A DNA stretch of 64,000 nt from NCBI GenBank assembly GCA_037127255.1, contig JBANSL010000013.1:4404188-4468187 (forward strand), in the 5' to 3' direction. The DNA is from Persicaria tinctoria. Its lineage: Eukaryota; Streptophyta; Magnoliopsida; Caryophyllales; Polygonaceae. The notes under the pieces were generated by a model. It did no database searches and was not told the origin of the DNA. It saw only the letters and a program-made list of their open reading frames with translations. The translations under genes were made by a program, and so were the position numbers. The stretch's first letter is position 1, and each line of letters opens with the position of its first letter. This document shows positions 11,819 to 22,545 of this stretch, piece after piece.

Positions 11819-13214
11819 ACGCGTATAATACCGTTAAGTGTCTTAAATTCTCAATCTTTCTAGATCTTTAATTTGGATGCTAAATTAACTGTTTTGTTTT
11901 AAGGAATTAAGCAGAGATCTAAGATTGATGAATTAGGGCAGAAATTTAATTGGCTGATTGGTAGCTAGATTTAGGGTTTAGTGAGTTTCTCATGGCAATG
12001 TGATATACATTTGGGGGAAATTTTAGGGTTTATTTTGCTTAATTGTTGCTTCTTTCTTACTTTGCGTTGACTTTTAAGATGTTTTTGTTTTTAATCCCTC
12101 AATTTTCCCAATCTTTAATGGGCTTTTGTTCTTTAATTAATTTAATTTGTTGAGTTCTTACATGATAAAGAAATTAAAATGGTTTCTTATTAACTTGTGC
12201 ATTTTCTCTTCATTTTATGTGGCAATATAATTTGACCTTAACTTCTTCATCACATTGCATATATGTTGTAATCAAACATTGATAATTTAATTTGCATATC
12301 TGAACTGATCGATTATGTATCGAGTTTAGTATATGTGATGTTTACGCTCAACAAAACAAGTGATTGAGTGTAAAATACTCTATGATCGATGTGTTATGCA
12401 ATGTTAAATAATTGTTCATGAAGCTTATAAATTTATGATTTTTTAAGTTATCTTATAAAAGAGGGAAACGTATATAAATTCTTCTAACAAAAGATCATAG
12501 CTACATTAAAAGCTCGATAACTTTTATCGAACTTTTATTTCCACAAAACACATGACTATTTGACGACGTTCTTCGTCTTCTATTGTAACAAAAGATGTCC
12601 TTTTTTGATAGTATAGATCATGTGCAACGATCTATATATATATATATATATATATATATAGATGTAAATCTTGTTTTATCTCTACTGAAAAGTCTAGCTA
12701 AAATGTACATGTTGAAGGACATATATAGACACACAAACAAACAAACAATTAAGTCGGCATCAGGATTCAGGAATATTGAGCAATGATCGAGCACTCGAAA
12801 GTACAACTAGCTCTTTGATTGGTACAATACAAAACAAAAGATTTAACTCTTATGTCAATGCCAATGGATCCAGCAAGCCTCAAATATTGCTGTCCAAACA
12901 ATTGCTCGGTTAATACATTTTTCAAAACTATTCTAAATTTTGATGGCAATAAATTAAACCACGTACTCACATATAATAAGAAATATATATATATATGACA
13001 CAAAATCACCTGGATTTATAAAATGTTTTCAATAAATCCTAATTAATTTCATGCCAAAAACCAAGAGCAGCTAGCATTGTAGAATAATATTTTGAATGTA
13101 TGATTTATTGATCAAGTTTTAAAATTAAGCACAAAATAACCTGGTTTTGACTAATTTTTTTTATACATATGTGGGCCATTTTATTAATTTAAGATGGATA
13201 CAACACATGGATGT
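11819..13214. other. AHL 3' flank and intergenic DNA
   Basis: AT-rich DNA with no further coding region. Bases 12633-12660 are an uninterrupted (TA)14 microsatellite. The 3' UTR of the AHL gene must lie at the start of this stretch, but no convincing polyadenylation site can be fixed by eye. Confidence 0.5.
12633..12660. repeat. (TA)14 microsatellite
   Basis: A perfect dinucleotide TA run of 28 bases in the AHL 3' intergenic region. Confidence 0.95.
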
Positions 13215-13390
13215 TACAAATTGTTACTTAATTGAAAGTTCAATATATATATTTCATTAAATATTACAGTACAAAGTTAGGATATTAAGTATTAACAATT
13301 ACTAAAAAAATCAGGATATTTGTTGCCATTTATATGATAACTAAATACAGAGGATTTTTTTACTTTCAATTTGTATATTCAGATTTAGAT
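13215..13390. repeat. direct repeat left of the LINE (partner at 19100-19275)
   Basis: The segment containing CAGTACAAAGTTAGGATATTAA and then AGGATATTT...ATTTATATGATAA...TTTTTTTAC matches 19100-19275 in the same orientation at moderate identity. Weaker similarity seems to continue to about 13460 and 19345. The two copies bracket the LINE and SINE-tail block. They are far too long and diverged for a target-site duplication, so they suggest an older local duplication. Confidence 0.6.
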
Positions 13391-13595
13391 CTCACATTAA
13401 TCCTAAATAAAAATAATAATATTGTATAAAATTGTCGAATAATTTCTTTTTATCGTAAATTAATTTTAAAATATAACTTCACTAAAATGTCAGTGAATGT
13501 ACATTACCTCGGAGCATTAGTCCTCAAAGTGCAAGTGAAACAGTACTTTTTTTTTTTTGGGTAGAAAGTCTCAATGCATAGAAACAATAATTGGC

Positions 13596-14168
13596 CTACA
13601 CAGGAATAATACGGGGGGTGGCCTTCCCCCTAATGTCTTCGTCCATAAGAGGAACGATATCTAAAGGAGGCCTAGACAACAAATGAAGTCCCATCAGAAA
13701 AGACAACGAAAGAGATGCAAGGGAGTCCGCGACATAGTTCGCTTCCCTATAGACATGCCTCAACTGGATTTCCCAGTCTCGGGATAGAAAGCTCTGGCAT
13801 TGACGAACCAGGCTAGATAGCGGGTGACAATCTCCAACTCCTTTTCTGATGAGCGTAATGGCGAGTAAGGAGTCTGCCTCAACACTGACCCTCTTGTAGC
13901 CATTGTCCCACGCTAATCGAAGGCCATCACGCAACCCCCATAACTCCGCTACCGACACTGTACAGTTGCCCAGCCGACGGATATAACCAACAACCCACCG
14001 ACCCTCCCTATCCCTGACCACACCACCAGCGCCTGCGCTCCCCTCCGTCGAGACAGCCCCATCCGAGTTAACCTTCACCCACCCCTCGGATGGCTTCTCC
14101 CATCTGATTTCAACTCGGCGAGTCTCTTTGCGCACCTCCTTGCCATTAACAGATTTCCAGGCTGACAA
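13596..14168 (-). pseudogene. LINE ORF2 C-terminal RNase H domain
   Basis: This is the in-frame continuation of the reverse transcriptase frame after a TAG at 14253-14255. RNase H (RVT_3) residues are visible: VKVNSDGA (Asp), VAELWGLRDGL (Glu), VEADSLLAI (Asp) and REANYVADSLASL (Asp). The frame closes 40 bp before the poly(A) tail, so the 3' UTR is very short. In a live element it would degrade the RNA strand of the RNA/DNA hybrid. The first stop lies in an LWWI.RWRND context where related elements have Trp, so a TGG to TAG change is the likely cause. Confidence 0.9.
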
Positions 14169-14252
14169 GTATTCAAGCGTCTTAACTCTGATGAACTGGC
14201 CCTGGTCGACATTGCATTGACTGCCATTAAAGATTCGATCGTTTCGCCATCG

Positions 14253-16262
14253 CTAAATCCACCAGAGGCTCATGGCAAACATGCTTGGCCAATCAACCTC
14301 CGTCAAGACCCGATGGCCAGCCGAGAGGTTCCCTCGGATCCAAGTAGCAAAGGGAACATCGAAGAAGGCCGGGTCTCTAATTGAGGCTCCGAAGCCCTGC
14401 CACAGCCCAACAATCGCTGAGCAGTCCCTAAACAGATGCAAGAGGGACTCAGCATGGCCCGGACATGTACTACAACAAGGATCCGCAGCCAAGTGGCGGC
14501 GACATCGCTCCTCGTTGGTCAGGATCGCTCCCTGGATAACTAACCACACAAAGCAACGGACCCTCTCAGGCACATTCAGCACCCAAATCCGTTTGAAGAC
14601 TTGTGCATCAGGGAAGCACACCTCTCGAGTGCTCCGAATCATAGCATAGGCAGACTTGATCGAGTAATTTCCGTCAGACGATCCATTCCAACTCAGCCTG
14701 TCCCTTTCAGCGCCGGAATCGTCCACACCTACTGCCGCTAACCTCATTAACACCGAGGCCGGGAGTAAGTGTCCAAGCGCACCCCAATCCCAACCATTGT
14801 GGTCGAGCCAATACGAGCGAACCGATCTTCCAAGCTTGCTCTCTCTAATCATCACCCTAGCAAGGTTACTCAAGGGTTGCTCCCCCACCCAGACATCCAC
14901 CCAAAATCGGACTAGAGTACCATCCCCGATGATCCACCTTACTCCCGAATCAACAACCTCGGTCGAGCTCCGGAGCATACTCGACCACACGTGAGAAGTC
15001 CCCACCACTCCACTCGACAACGAACGAGTATATTTAGCCCGGAGTATGTCACTCCAAGACACACCGTCCTCGCTAACTAGAAACCTCCACATCAGCTTCC
15101 CAACAGTAGCCAAGTTAAGATCCTTCATGGCTCGAATTCCCAGCCCACCGCGCTCTCTCGGACTGCACACCGACTCCCAGTTAACCAAGTGCAGGCGACG
15201 TCTATCTTCAGAGCCTCCCCATATGAACCTCCTACAAATTTTTTCAATTTTATCACACGTATCATCCTGTAACAAAACAGAAGCCATAGTATAGACAGGT
15301 ATAGAGGAAAGAACAGCTTTAGTAAGGGTAATTCTTCCTGCAAGACTAAGGTACTTCCCTTTCCAACTAGCGAGTCTTGAGTTTAACTTATCAATCAAAG
15401 GAGCAAAGGTGCCTCTGTTCACTCGCTTATGTAGCACCGGCATCCCAATGTAGCTTCCCAGGTCATTCGTGACCTCAAAACCACACTCCGCTCTCAGTTC
15501 ATTCACCACTTTTCTGCTCACATTTGGCGAGACAAACAACTTGGATTTCGCAACGCTCACTCTTTGCCCCGACGCCCTACATAATTTATCCAAAATGTCT
15601 TGGATAACTCTTAGCTGGTCGATAGAGGCCTCAGCTACAAGCACTATGTCATCTGCAAATAAAACATGAGATATGTTAGGTCCTGTTCTAGTCAACTTCG
15701 CCAGAATCCAAACCCCATCATCAACAGCCCTAAAGATCGCTTGACTAAGCCGTTCAATGCAGAGAATAAACAAGTAGGGGGAAATCGGATCTCCCTGTCG
15801 CAGGCCCCTAGTTGGCTTGAATTCATCGGTCATTTCCCCATTAACAAGCACTCTCGTCGAGATCGTGGTCATACAAGCTTCAATCCATCGCAGCCAGACA
15901 TCCGGAAAGCCCGCCTCCCGCAAGGTCTCCAGCACAAAGTCCCACCGAAGGCGATCATACGCTTTCTCCAAATCGATCTTGAGTATCATCCAGACTGTCC
16001 TGCCCCTTTTCTTCCTCATCGAGTGAACCAGTTCCTGCATCACAACAACATTATCTGTTATAAGCCTTCCAGGCAAAAAACTTCCTTGCAAGGGACTAAT
16101 AAGAGGAGAGAGTAGAGGTCTCATCCTGTTGACAAGCACTTTAGTAATAGTCTTATACAAGACATTACAAAGGCTAATGGGTCGGAACTGGGAAACACTC
16201 TCCGGTTTAGCCACCTTCGCAATCAGTACTATCAGAGTAGCATTAAGCCCTTCCGGCATCAC
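14253..16262 (-). pseudogene. LINE ORF2 reverse transcriptase and zf-RVT
   Basis: A 669-codon frame on the minus strand. Recognisable reverse-transcriptase blocks: FRPISLCNVLYK, QGSFLPGR, ILKIDLEKAYDR (first catalytic Asp), GLRQGDPISPYLF, and the catalytic HVLFADDIVL (FADD in place of YADD, as in most L1s). The distal third (WVLNVPERVRCFVW ... CSTCPGHAESLLHLFRDC) is the zf-RVT region. It is joined to the endonuclease part by a frameshift at a run of seven T (minus strand, about 16278-16284): six T would restore the frame, so homopolymer expansion is the simplest explanation. Catalytic residues look intact, but the frame breaks kill the element. Confidence 0.93.
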
Positions 16263-16326
16263 AACAGAGTCGAAAAAAATCCTTCACTAAAGATTGAACA
16301 GACGGCCCCACGACGTCCCAACATTT

Positions 16327-17712
16327 CTAAAAGAATGTGGCCTGAAACCCGTCCACTCCGGGCGCTTTAAACACCCCCATCTCATGGACGGCTTGTCTGA
16401 TCTCCTCATCCAAGATCGGCGTAGCAATAGTTTCCCAGTCAGCCGGCTGTAGAAGCGGAAAGTTCCCCGGACCAAGGTCGGTAGGCGTCAGCTCTCCCTC
16501 CGGGACAATATACAAACCCTTGAAAAACTCAGTAACCAGCCCCTCAATCTTGTCCCTCGCAGTGATCTCCACCCCGTCATCCCCTTTGAGAACATCAATA
16601 CGATTTCTCTGCCTCCGGATAACCGTGGAAACGTGGAAAAAGGTAGTGTTTTTGTCTCCCGTACATAACCATTGCTCCCTGGATTTTTGGAACCACAAGA
16701 GCTCTTCTTGCTCAAGAGTCTTAGACAGCTCCGCTTGAACCTCTTCCTCACTCTTGAGCAGCGCAACCGTAGCCCGTCTCGCAATCTCCTCCTGAATCCC
16801 ACTCAGCTGCTTCTCTAACTTAACCTTCCTATCGACAATATCGCCGAATGTCTCCCTATTCCATCTCACCAGGTGTTCCCGCAGACTCCTTAAAGCAATG
16901 TGTGTCGGGCTCTGGTTATCCCATTGCTCCTGAATGAATGGCCGAAATTGGGGATGAGTCATCCAAGCAGCCTGAAATCGGAAAGGCCGACGACTCTTCT
17001 TCCTTTGTCTATTCGGGCAAAGCTCAAGGAGAAGCGGACAATGGTCCGAACTAAACTTAGGCAAATGTCTCACTGCAGCCTCCGGCCAACCAAGACGCCC
17101 CAAAGTATTGGTGAGAACTCGATCAATTCTGCTAGCTCTATAGGTAGCCGGCGTTCGCCCTCTGTCCCAAGTGAAACTCGGCCCAGAAAACTCCATATCA
17201 ATCAGCTCAGCCTTGTCAACCCAGTCTTGAAACCTGTCCGAATCCGGGGAAAGACCACCATCACTGTTGCTCCGTTCCCAAGGATGGAGGATGCAATTAA
17301 AATCTCCCCCAACAAAGACCGGCCCTTGAATACCAGCGATCGCAGCCTCAATCTCAGCCCAGAATCGCCTCCGATCAACCTCATTAGGATCCACATAGAC
17401 CACCACTAAGCTCCATCGACACTGACCTGCCACCACCTCAGCAATAATAAACCGATCGTTCCTCTGAATGATAGAAATCTCTACTGTGTCTCTTTTCCAA
17501 AGGATCCACACCCCTCCTCGGAACCCAATCGCATCAACAATCTCCCTATCAGAATAACCTACCCTATCACAAACCTCCATAGCTCGATTACCTGAAATCT
17601 TAGGCTCGAAAACCGCACAGACATCCACTCTATGGCGACGACTCATATACTTGATCGCCCTACGGAACCCGTCGCTACCGGCCCCGCAGCAATTCCACAT
17701 GATGCAATTCAT
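16327..17712 (-). pseudogene. LINE ORF2 N-terminal APE-type endonuclease
   Basis: A 461-codon frame. Endonuclease/exonuclease/phosphatase motifs occur in order: WNCCGAGS at residues 6-13, catalytic Glu in FEPKIS (Glu36), GGDFNCIL (Asp137, Asn139), and SSDHCPLL (Asp223-His224). It ends with the linker GDKNTTFFH and KAPGVDGFQATFF that leads into the reverse transcriptase, where a TAG interrupts. The ORF2 ATG overlaps the ORF1 stop as ATGA, which suggests stop/restart translation in the live ancestor. The enzyme nicks target DNA to prime reverse transcription. Confidence 0.92.
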
Positions 17713-18989
17713 TGGGAAGGTGGGTTGACGGTCGTCGAGTCAGGTTCGACACCTATCACCCCAGTAGCGGCTTCAATCATCAAGTCCTCGTTGACTGTCG
17801 TTTGCTGGTTACTCGACACCCAACCGAACACTCCAAGTCCTGTCATCCCTGTTTCGGCGGACGCAACAACAACCTGACTACTACCAATCTGTAAAGTGGG
17901 ATCAGTTCTCCCGGAGACAACATGCTTCCCTGTTGAAATATCACTCTTAGTGCCGATCACACTCCTTTGCTGATCAATGGGTTTCTCCCTCCAAACCTGG
18001 GCCTGTTCCTCTTGCCTTCTCCTTTTCACTAGGCCTTGGGTACCCAGTTCGGCCGGCCCACTACCCTTAGCACCGACCCCACTGTTATTAACTTTCTTGG
18101 TAAGTCTCCTAGCTCCTTTCCTTCCCTTATCCAAAGCTCCCGAGTTAAACGTAACCGACAAATCCCCCATGATTCTATCCTCATTTACTGAATTAATAAT
18201 AACCTTTTCTAGACCCACCTTCGCTACATTCTCGCCCCCTTGATGTTACTGCCAGTAATCTCGGCCTCAACCTCCAACAGCGCAAAACTGTTCCCCTCCC
18301 CGACGCTGACCGTACCATTGCCGACTCTTCCGTTCCCGTTCCTCTCACCGGTTCGTCCGACAGTCTCATTGCTCCTATCCTTAGTATTCCGACGACGCCT
18401 CGGAGCGTCCCTCCATCCGACTGCTCCCTGCCTCCTCCTTCCCTGTCTGGGGGTTAGCATCTACCCCACCCTAGTTTGATGTGTTCTGAGCCTTCCCACT
18501 TGCTCCTTCTCCCTGCTTTCCACTTGGGCATTGCATAGCAAGGTGGCCATACCAACCGCATTTGAAACAAATTTTGTGGACGCCTTTATACTCAAGAAAG
18601 TAACGTCGATCATTAATCGTAATCGTACCTTTCAGCGGCTTCAGCAGGTCAACTTCAACACAAATCCGAGCATACCTTCCCCTACTCGAGAATAGGGTCC
18701 GATTGTCGACTTTGATCGGCATACCAATTCCAGAAGCTATCTTCCACAACAAATCTTCCTCGTAGAACATGATAGGCATCTTCGAAATCCGCACCCATGC
18801 CGGTGAAGTAGTGATCACATCCTTCTCCGGATCGAAATCCGCGCACCAGGCCTTTGTAATCAAGTAATGACCAAAGATCATCCATGGGCCACCCGTGAGC
18901 GCATTGCAATAGTCGTAGTCGTTGTCGAATCTCACCACATAGTAGCCATTCGGGAGATCCGCCACAATTAAAGATAATGTATAGATCAC
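17709..18989 (-). pseudogene. LINE ORF1 (DUF4283 plus CCHC zinc knuckle), broken
   Basis: Three pieces on the minus strand. Piece one (18989-18471) has the C-terminal part of DUF4283 (NALTGGPWMIFGHYL) and a CCHC knuckle CFKCGWYGHLAMQC. Piece two (18460-18224) is an Arg/Gly-rich stretch in another frame. Piece three (18218-17709) is back in the first frame and is basic and Ser/Thr-rich with no known domain. The protein would be the RNA-binding chaperone of the LINE. The usual N-terminal part of DUF4283 is missing, so the element is truncated here. Confidence 0.85.
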
Positions 18990-18999
18990 TCTCTAATCT

Positions 19000-19085
19000 C
19001 TATACCTGTTCGGAAAAAGAGTGCATACATCCTGACCCCAGACCCCGTTTAAATGTGGGATTCACTGGGTTGTTATTGTTGTAGG
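19000..19085 (+). mobile_element. 3' end of a TS/Au-like SINE
   Basis: The segment CCCAGACCCCGTTTAAATG, then GGGATTCACTGGGTTGTTATTGTTGTA, has the conserved 3' end and TTG-repeat tail that I associate with the plant TS/Au SINE group. The 5' tRNA-like half is absent: the LINE 5' junction lies immediately to the left, so either the LINE inserted into the SINE or the SINE was truncated. The assignment rests on memory of the family tail and is moderate. Confidence 0.5.
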
Positions 19086-19099
19086 AGTAATGTATGGAA

Positions 19100-19275
19100 C
19101 ACAAATTACTTAATTCAAAGTCCAATATATGTTGCATTACATATTGCAGTACAAAGTTAGGATATTAACTACAAATTACTCCAAAAACTAGGATATTTTA
19201 TGCAATTTATCATAAATAAATACGAAGTATTTTTTTACATTCACTTAATCACTTAATATATATTCAGGTTGAAAA
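19100..19275. repeat. direct repeat right of the LINE (partner at 13215-13390)
   Basis: Shares TTACTTAATT, CAGTACAAAGTTAGGATATTAA and AGGATATTT words in the same order and orientation with 13215-13390. See that entry. Confidence 0.6.
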
Positions 19276-19450
19276 AATATAGTATATAAAATCGAATCAG
19301 TATAGTTTTTTTATTACAGTATTATAAATTGACTTTAAACATTAAATTTAGCAATATATAATGATTTCCAATCAATTCTTACCATTTAATGTGATGATCA
19401 AGCCTTTATTGGTTTGTATGAGTACGGTGTTTTACATGCTACTCCGTACT

Positions 19451-19796
19451 CCCTCCGATCCAAATATTAAGTTTTAAAAAAATCATTTAAAAATAGTTGA
19501 TATTTTATACTTCCTCCGTTCCACAATAAATGTCTTTTACTATTCAAGCACGTTTTTTTAAGAAGCTATAAATTATATAAAATATCAACATTTTATAAAA
19601 TATTTTTAAATAATATCATATATATTACTAATAAGTATAGAATTATTTAAAAAAAGTAATTAAAAATAGATATTTTATATAGTTTTTAGCTTATTAAAAA
19701 GTGTGCATACTATTGTGGGATGGAGAGAGTACAATTTTTACCTTTTTAAAAACACGTGTAAAAAAGTCAAATGACATATATTTTGGATCGAATGTA
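19451..19796. mobile_element. older Stowaway-like MITE carrying a nested Stowaway
   Basis: The left end CTCCCTCCGATCCAAATATT (19451 on) pairs with the degraded right end ATATATTTTGGATCGAATG (19775-19793). The arms continue with TTTTAAAAA-type words. A second Stowaway sits inside at 19510-19729. The right terminus is mutated, so the exact end is uncertain. Confidence 0.55.
19510..19729. mobile_element. Stowaway MITE nested in 19451-19796
   Basis: The ends CTTCCTCCGTTCCACAATA and TATTGTGGGATGGAGAGAG are imperfect inverted repeats flanked by TA (19508-19509, 19730-19731). The 220-bp hairpin includes ATATCAACATTTTATAAAATA opposite TATTTTATATAGTTTTTAGC. It is related to the element at 3477-3711. 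Confidence 0.8.
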
Positions 19797-20559
19797 GGAT
19801 TGTTAAAGCCCGTAGATGATAATTAGTCAATAACATCGCAACTTAATGAGGGTAAAACTGTAAAAGAGTGAAACAGTAGATTTTGGAAACATAAAATGAA
19901 TGGGGGAGCATAGGAAAGATGAATGCATCAGGAAATGGAAACATGGGATGATGGTGAGGTTTCAAACACTGCAGTAAATTTAAAAGAAAAAAAAAAGGGG
20001 GATGGGCTAAACTTGGTTTGGATTGATATAGAGAGACACAGGGTAGTAGTATCACTGTGTATCTGCTGCATCACCATCATCATCATCTATCATCATCTGC
20101 ACTAGATGCTGCAGCTGCTGCAATCTGCAAGCGATGTATGGATGGATGGATGTGCACGTGCAGGTCTGCCATCTCACCTTAACTCCGCCTTCAATCTCAA
20201 CAACTTCCAGTCTCCATAGCTCCTTTCCAAGAAGACCCCCTCAATTGCAGGCCCCAAATATGCCCTCCACTTGATTCATTTAATCAATCAAGATTCAATT
20301 CAATGGCGTTCCTATTTAATATACCGGTCAATTCCATCGATCTCTTTAGTGCGCCCATGCCCACTCTCTTGAATCACTGGTCACTCTCAACCAAGCCTCT
20401 TCAATTCCACTTCTCAGATCTTCTTAATTTTATTTTATTTTTAAAAAGAAAACGTTTTTGGGTGATCAATATGTTCGATTAAGCAATTTGATAGGGGTGA
20501 CAACAGAACTATACAACAATCGGAATACAACAATAAATCATAAAATGAAGAAAATTAAA
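19797..20559. other. intergenic DNA, no supported gene
   Basis: Contains a CAT/ATC trinucleotide-rich patch (20065-20100), a GATG-rich patch (20135-20155) and a CT-rich leader-like stretch. A 59-codon open frame at 20303-20482 (+) begins MAFLFNIPVNS and matches nothing I recognise. Confidence 0.4.
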
Positions 20560-21008
20560 GGAAGGGTTTGTGAAACTTAATTTCGATGGTGCAAAGATCA
20601 CCTCAGGCTCGCTACTTTTGGTTATATAATCCGTGGCGATCACGGCAGAGTTGTTAACTTGTGGGAAGGTAACGACGTCGTAAGCTAAGGTGCTTGGACT
20701 GCATCGTGTGATTCTCGAAGCTCATAAGATGGGGATTACATGCCTTGAGGTGGAGGGCGATCGTTTAACAACTATCAACGCCTTAAAGGTGGTGTGGAAG
20801 TGTCTGCGGAAGATTGAGATGACGGTGTCAAATGTGCTCGCCATGAGCCTTTCCTCTACGTTGATCTGTTTCGTTCACCCATACCTTTAGAGAAGGCAAT
20901 TAAGTTGCGGACCAGCTTGCTCACCTTGGGTTGGCTTCGAATTCCATAGATTGGAGGTTTGATGCAATGATCAACGATTTCGTCCAAAATGGCGCACTTG
21001 GGTGGTGA
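20560..21008 (+). pseudogene. RNase H-domain relic, plus strand
   Basis: Broken frames give RVT_3/RNase H landmarks in order: GFVKLNFDGAK (first Asp), GYIIRGDHGRVV, LGLHRVILEAHKMGI with CLEVEGDRLTTINALK (Glu and Asp segments), and DQLAHLGLASNSIDWRFD near the end. At least three frameshifts or stops separate them. The order is that of the C-terminal domain of a plant LINE or an RVT_3 orphan gene. Its orientation is opposite to the relics at 9345 and 24835. Confidence 0.65.
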
Positions 21009-21914
21009 TACAACCGCGGTTGACCACTCCCAAAATTTCGCCTTTTGCTCAAAATTTTTTTGATAGAGCTCGGAAGATCGGTGATTATATAGGTCGTTTT
21101 AGTTGAAGTTTGAAGAAGCTCGATAATTAGTGGAGTTGTTATTCAAAAGACGAACAAATCAATTTTTTTTTATTTAGAGTCGACCTTAAAACGTGTTGGT
21201 ATTCCATTTATTTAGAAAAAGAACGAGTTTAAGTTGATCTTAACTTACTTTGACTAATATAATTACTACAAAGAAGCAAATGAAATTTTTTTCGACGAGG
21301 CTATTTGCACCGAGACCAATGTTTCATCTTTGACATGCTAATCTCCATTGTACGAGACCAATGTAGTCGTTTGATCAATGATCCTGCTTGATAGTCTAAC
21401 CAAATGTTCTCTATCGTTTGTGAACTTCTAATGAGTTAAATCTATACCTCTAGATTAAAAAAAGAAAAGAAAAAAAGTTAACAGATACTATCAGGCGATT
21501 TCGTAGTGTTGGCCCGTTGGGCCTGTTACTAGGTCTGGGCCGATGACAAGACGATTAATTCTAGGTCCATTCAACCTGACCATTTCCAACCACTTTCCAG
21601 TCTTTCCTGTTTCAAGAACTTTCGTTTTTTTTGATAATTTTGAACCTCGTTTTGTCCAATGAATAGGGGTGTTATTCGAGTCGAACGAGCCGAGCTTGAC
21701 ATGGTTACTTTATATCGACGTTAATCAATTAATCCTTGCGAACATTCATTACATATTACTAAGCATTATGATTATCTTTTTTGTAAAATATTTTGAATGG
21801 ATTGAGTCAGATCACATCAAAGGTTTGTACAAGCATGAACGATATATGGATGTGATTCGTGGAACTTGCAAACTCTTTATGGATAAAAGGGGGGAACAAT
21901 AACTTAATGTTAAT
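21009..21914. other. intergenic DNA
   Basis: AT-rich, with no supported gene. A short GTCGAACGAGCCGAGC word cluster at 21675-21700 matches the low-complexity block at 300-460. Confidence 0.4.
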
Positions 21915-22545
21915 GAGCTGTTTACATCTATTTGTCGTAAACCACCCTTTAAATTGATATTTCCAAAAAACCAGCTTTTAAATGACTTTATTCATCAATC
22001 AACCATCCTGAATATATTTTGTCCAAATATAGGTTAAATTTGATAAATTACAATTTTACCACTCATTTCATATAATATTATAATATAATTTTAACAATTT
22101 AAAAAAGAAAAATGTAAATGAGTAAGTATGAAATTGGAAGTAAACTATTGACATTATTTTCTCTTTTCAAATAATCAATAAATGACATCGACTTCAACAA
22201 ACTTGCTTTCTCTCCAATTGAGTTGCTCACTTTCCCCTTCCAAATCATAATTTAATTCTCCATTAGCTTCTACGCACTTTCAATTCGGGAGAAAAAATAA
22301 TATAAATTATATCACCTCAATTTAATTCTTACTTATTTATTTTTTCCTTTTTTAATCCTTAAATTTTCATTATCGGTAAAATTGTAATTTCACAAGTTTA
22401 ACTAAAATTTAGATGAAATAATCTCAAGGGTGGTTGATTGGTGATAAAAGTTATTTAAAGTGTGACTTTCTAAAAACATCAATTTAATAAGTGATTTATG
22501 GCAAATTGGTACATTTAAAGAGTGGCTTTATGCAATTTGGCCAAA
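21915..22545. mobile_element. foldback element with arms of about 150 bp
   Basis: The left arm (21920-22075: AAACCACCCTTTAAATTGAT, CAATCAACCATCCTGA, AATTACAATTTTACC) is the imperfect reverse complement of the right arm (22360-22525: GGTAAAATTGTAATT, AGGGTGGTTGATTG, ATCAATTTAATAAGTG). The interior is noncoding. Long arms without coding capacity suggest a Mutator-like or other foldback MITE. Related GGTGGTTT/GGGGCGGTT words at 47672-47793 look like an arm of a relative. No target duplication was resolved. Confidence 0.65.

Larger units (their letters stand above)
13546..18990 (-). mobile_element. L1-type LINE, 5'-truncated and inactive
   Basis: Non-LTR retrotransposon read on the minus strand. 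The plus-strand T run at 13546-13557 is its poly(A) tail. From 5' to 3' it carries ORF1 with a DUF4283 remnant and a CCHC knuckle, then ORF2 with an APE-type endonuclease, reverse transcriptase, zf-RVT region and a C-terminal RNase H, the architecture of plant L1 elements. ORF1 begins inside DUF4283 at about 18989, so the 5' end was lost, as is common when target-primed reverse transcription stops early. Two frame changes in ORF1, a T-run frameshift, and TAG codons at 16327 and 14253 make it non-autonomous. No clear target-site duplication was found. Confidence 0.93.

Noticed and set aside
13545..18995. Target-site duplication for the LINE (AGTGCA on both sides)
   Set aside because: Only six bases match and the positions are not adjacent to the element ends.
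20303..20482. 59-codon frame after a CT-rich leader
   Set aside because: No family recognised and no splice continuation found. Not listed as a gene.
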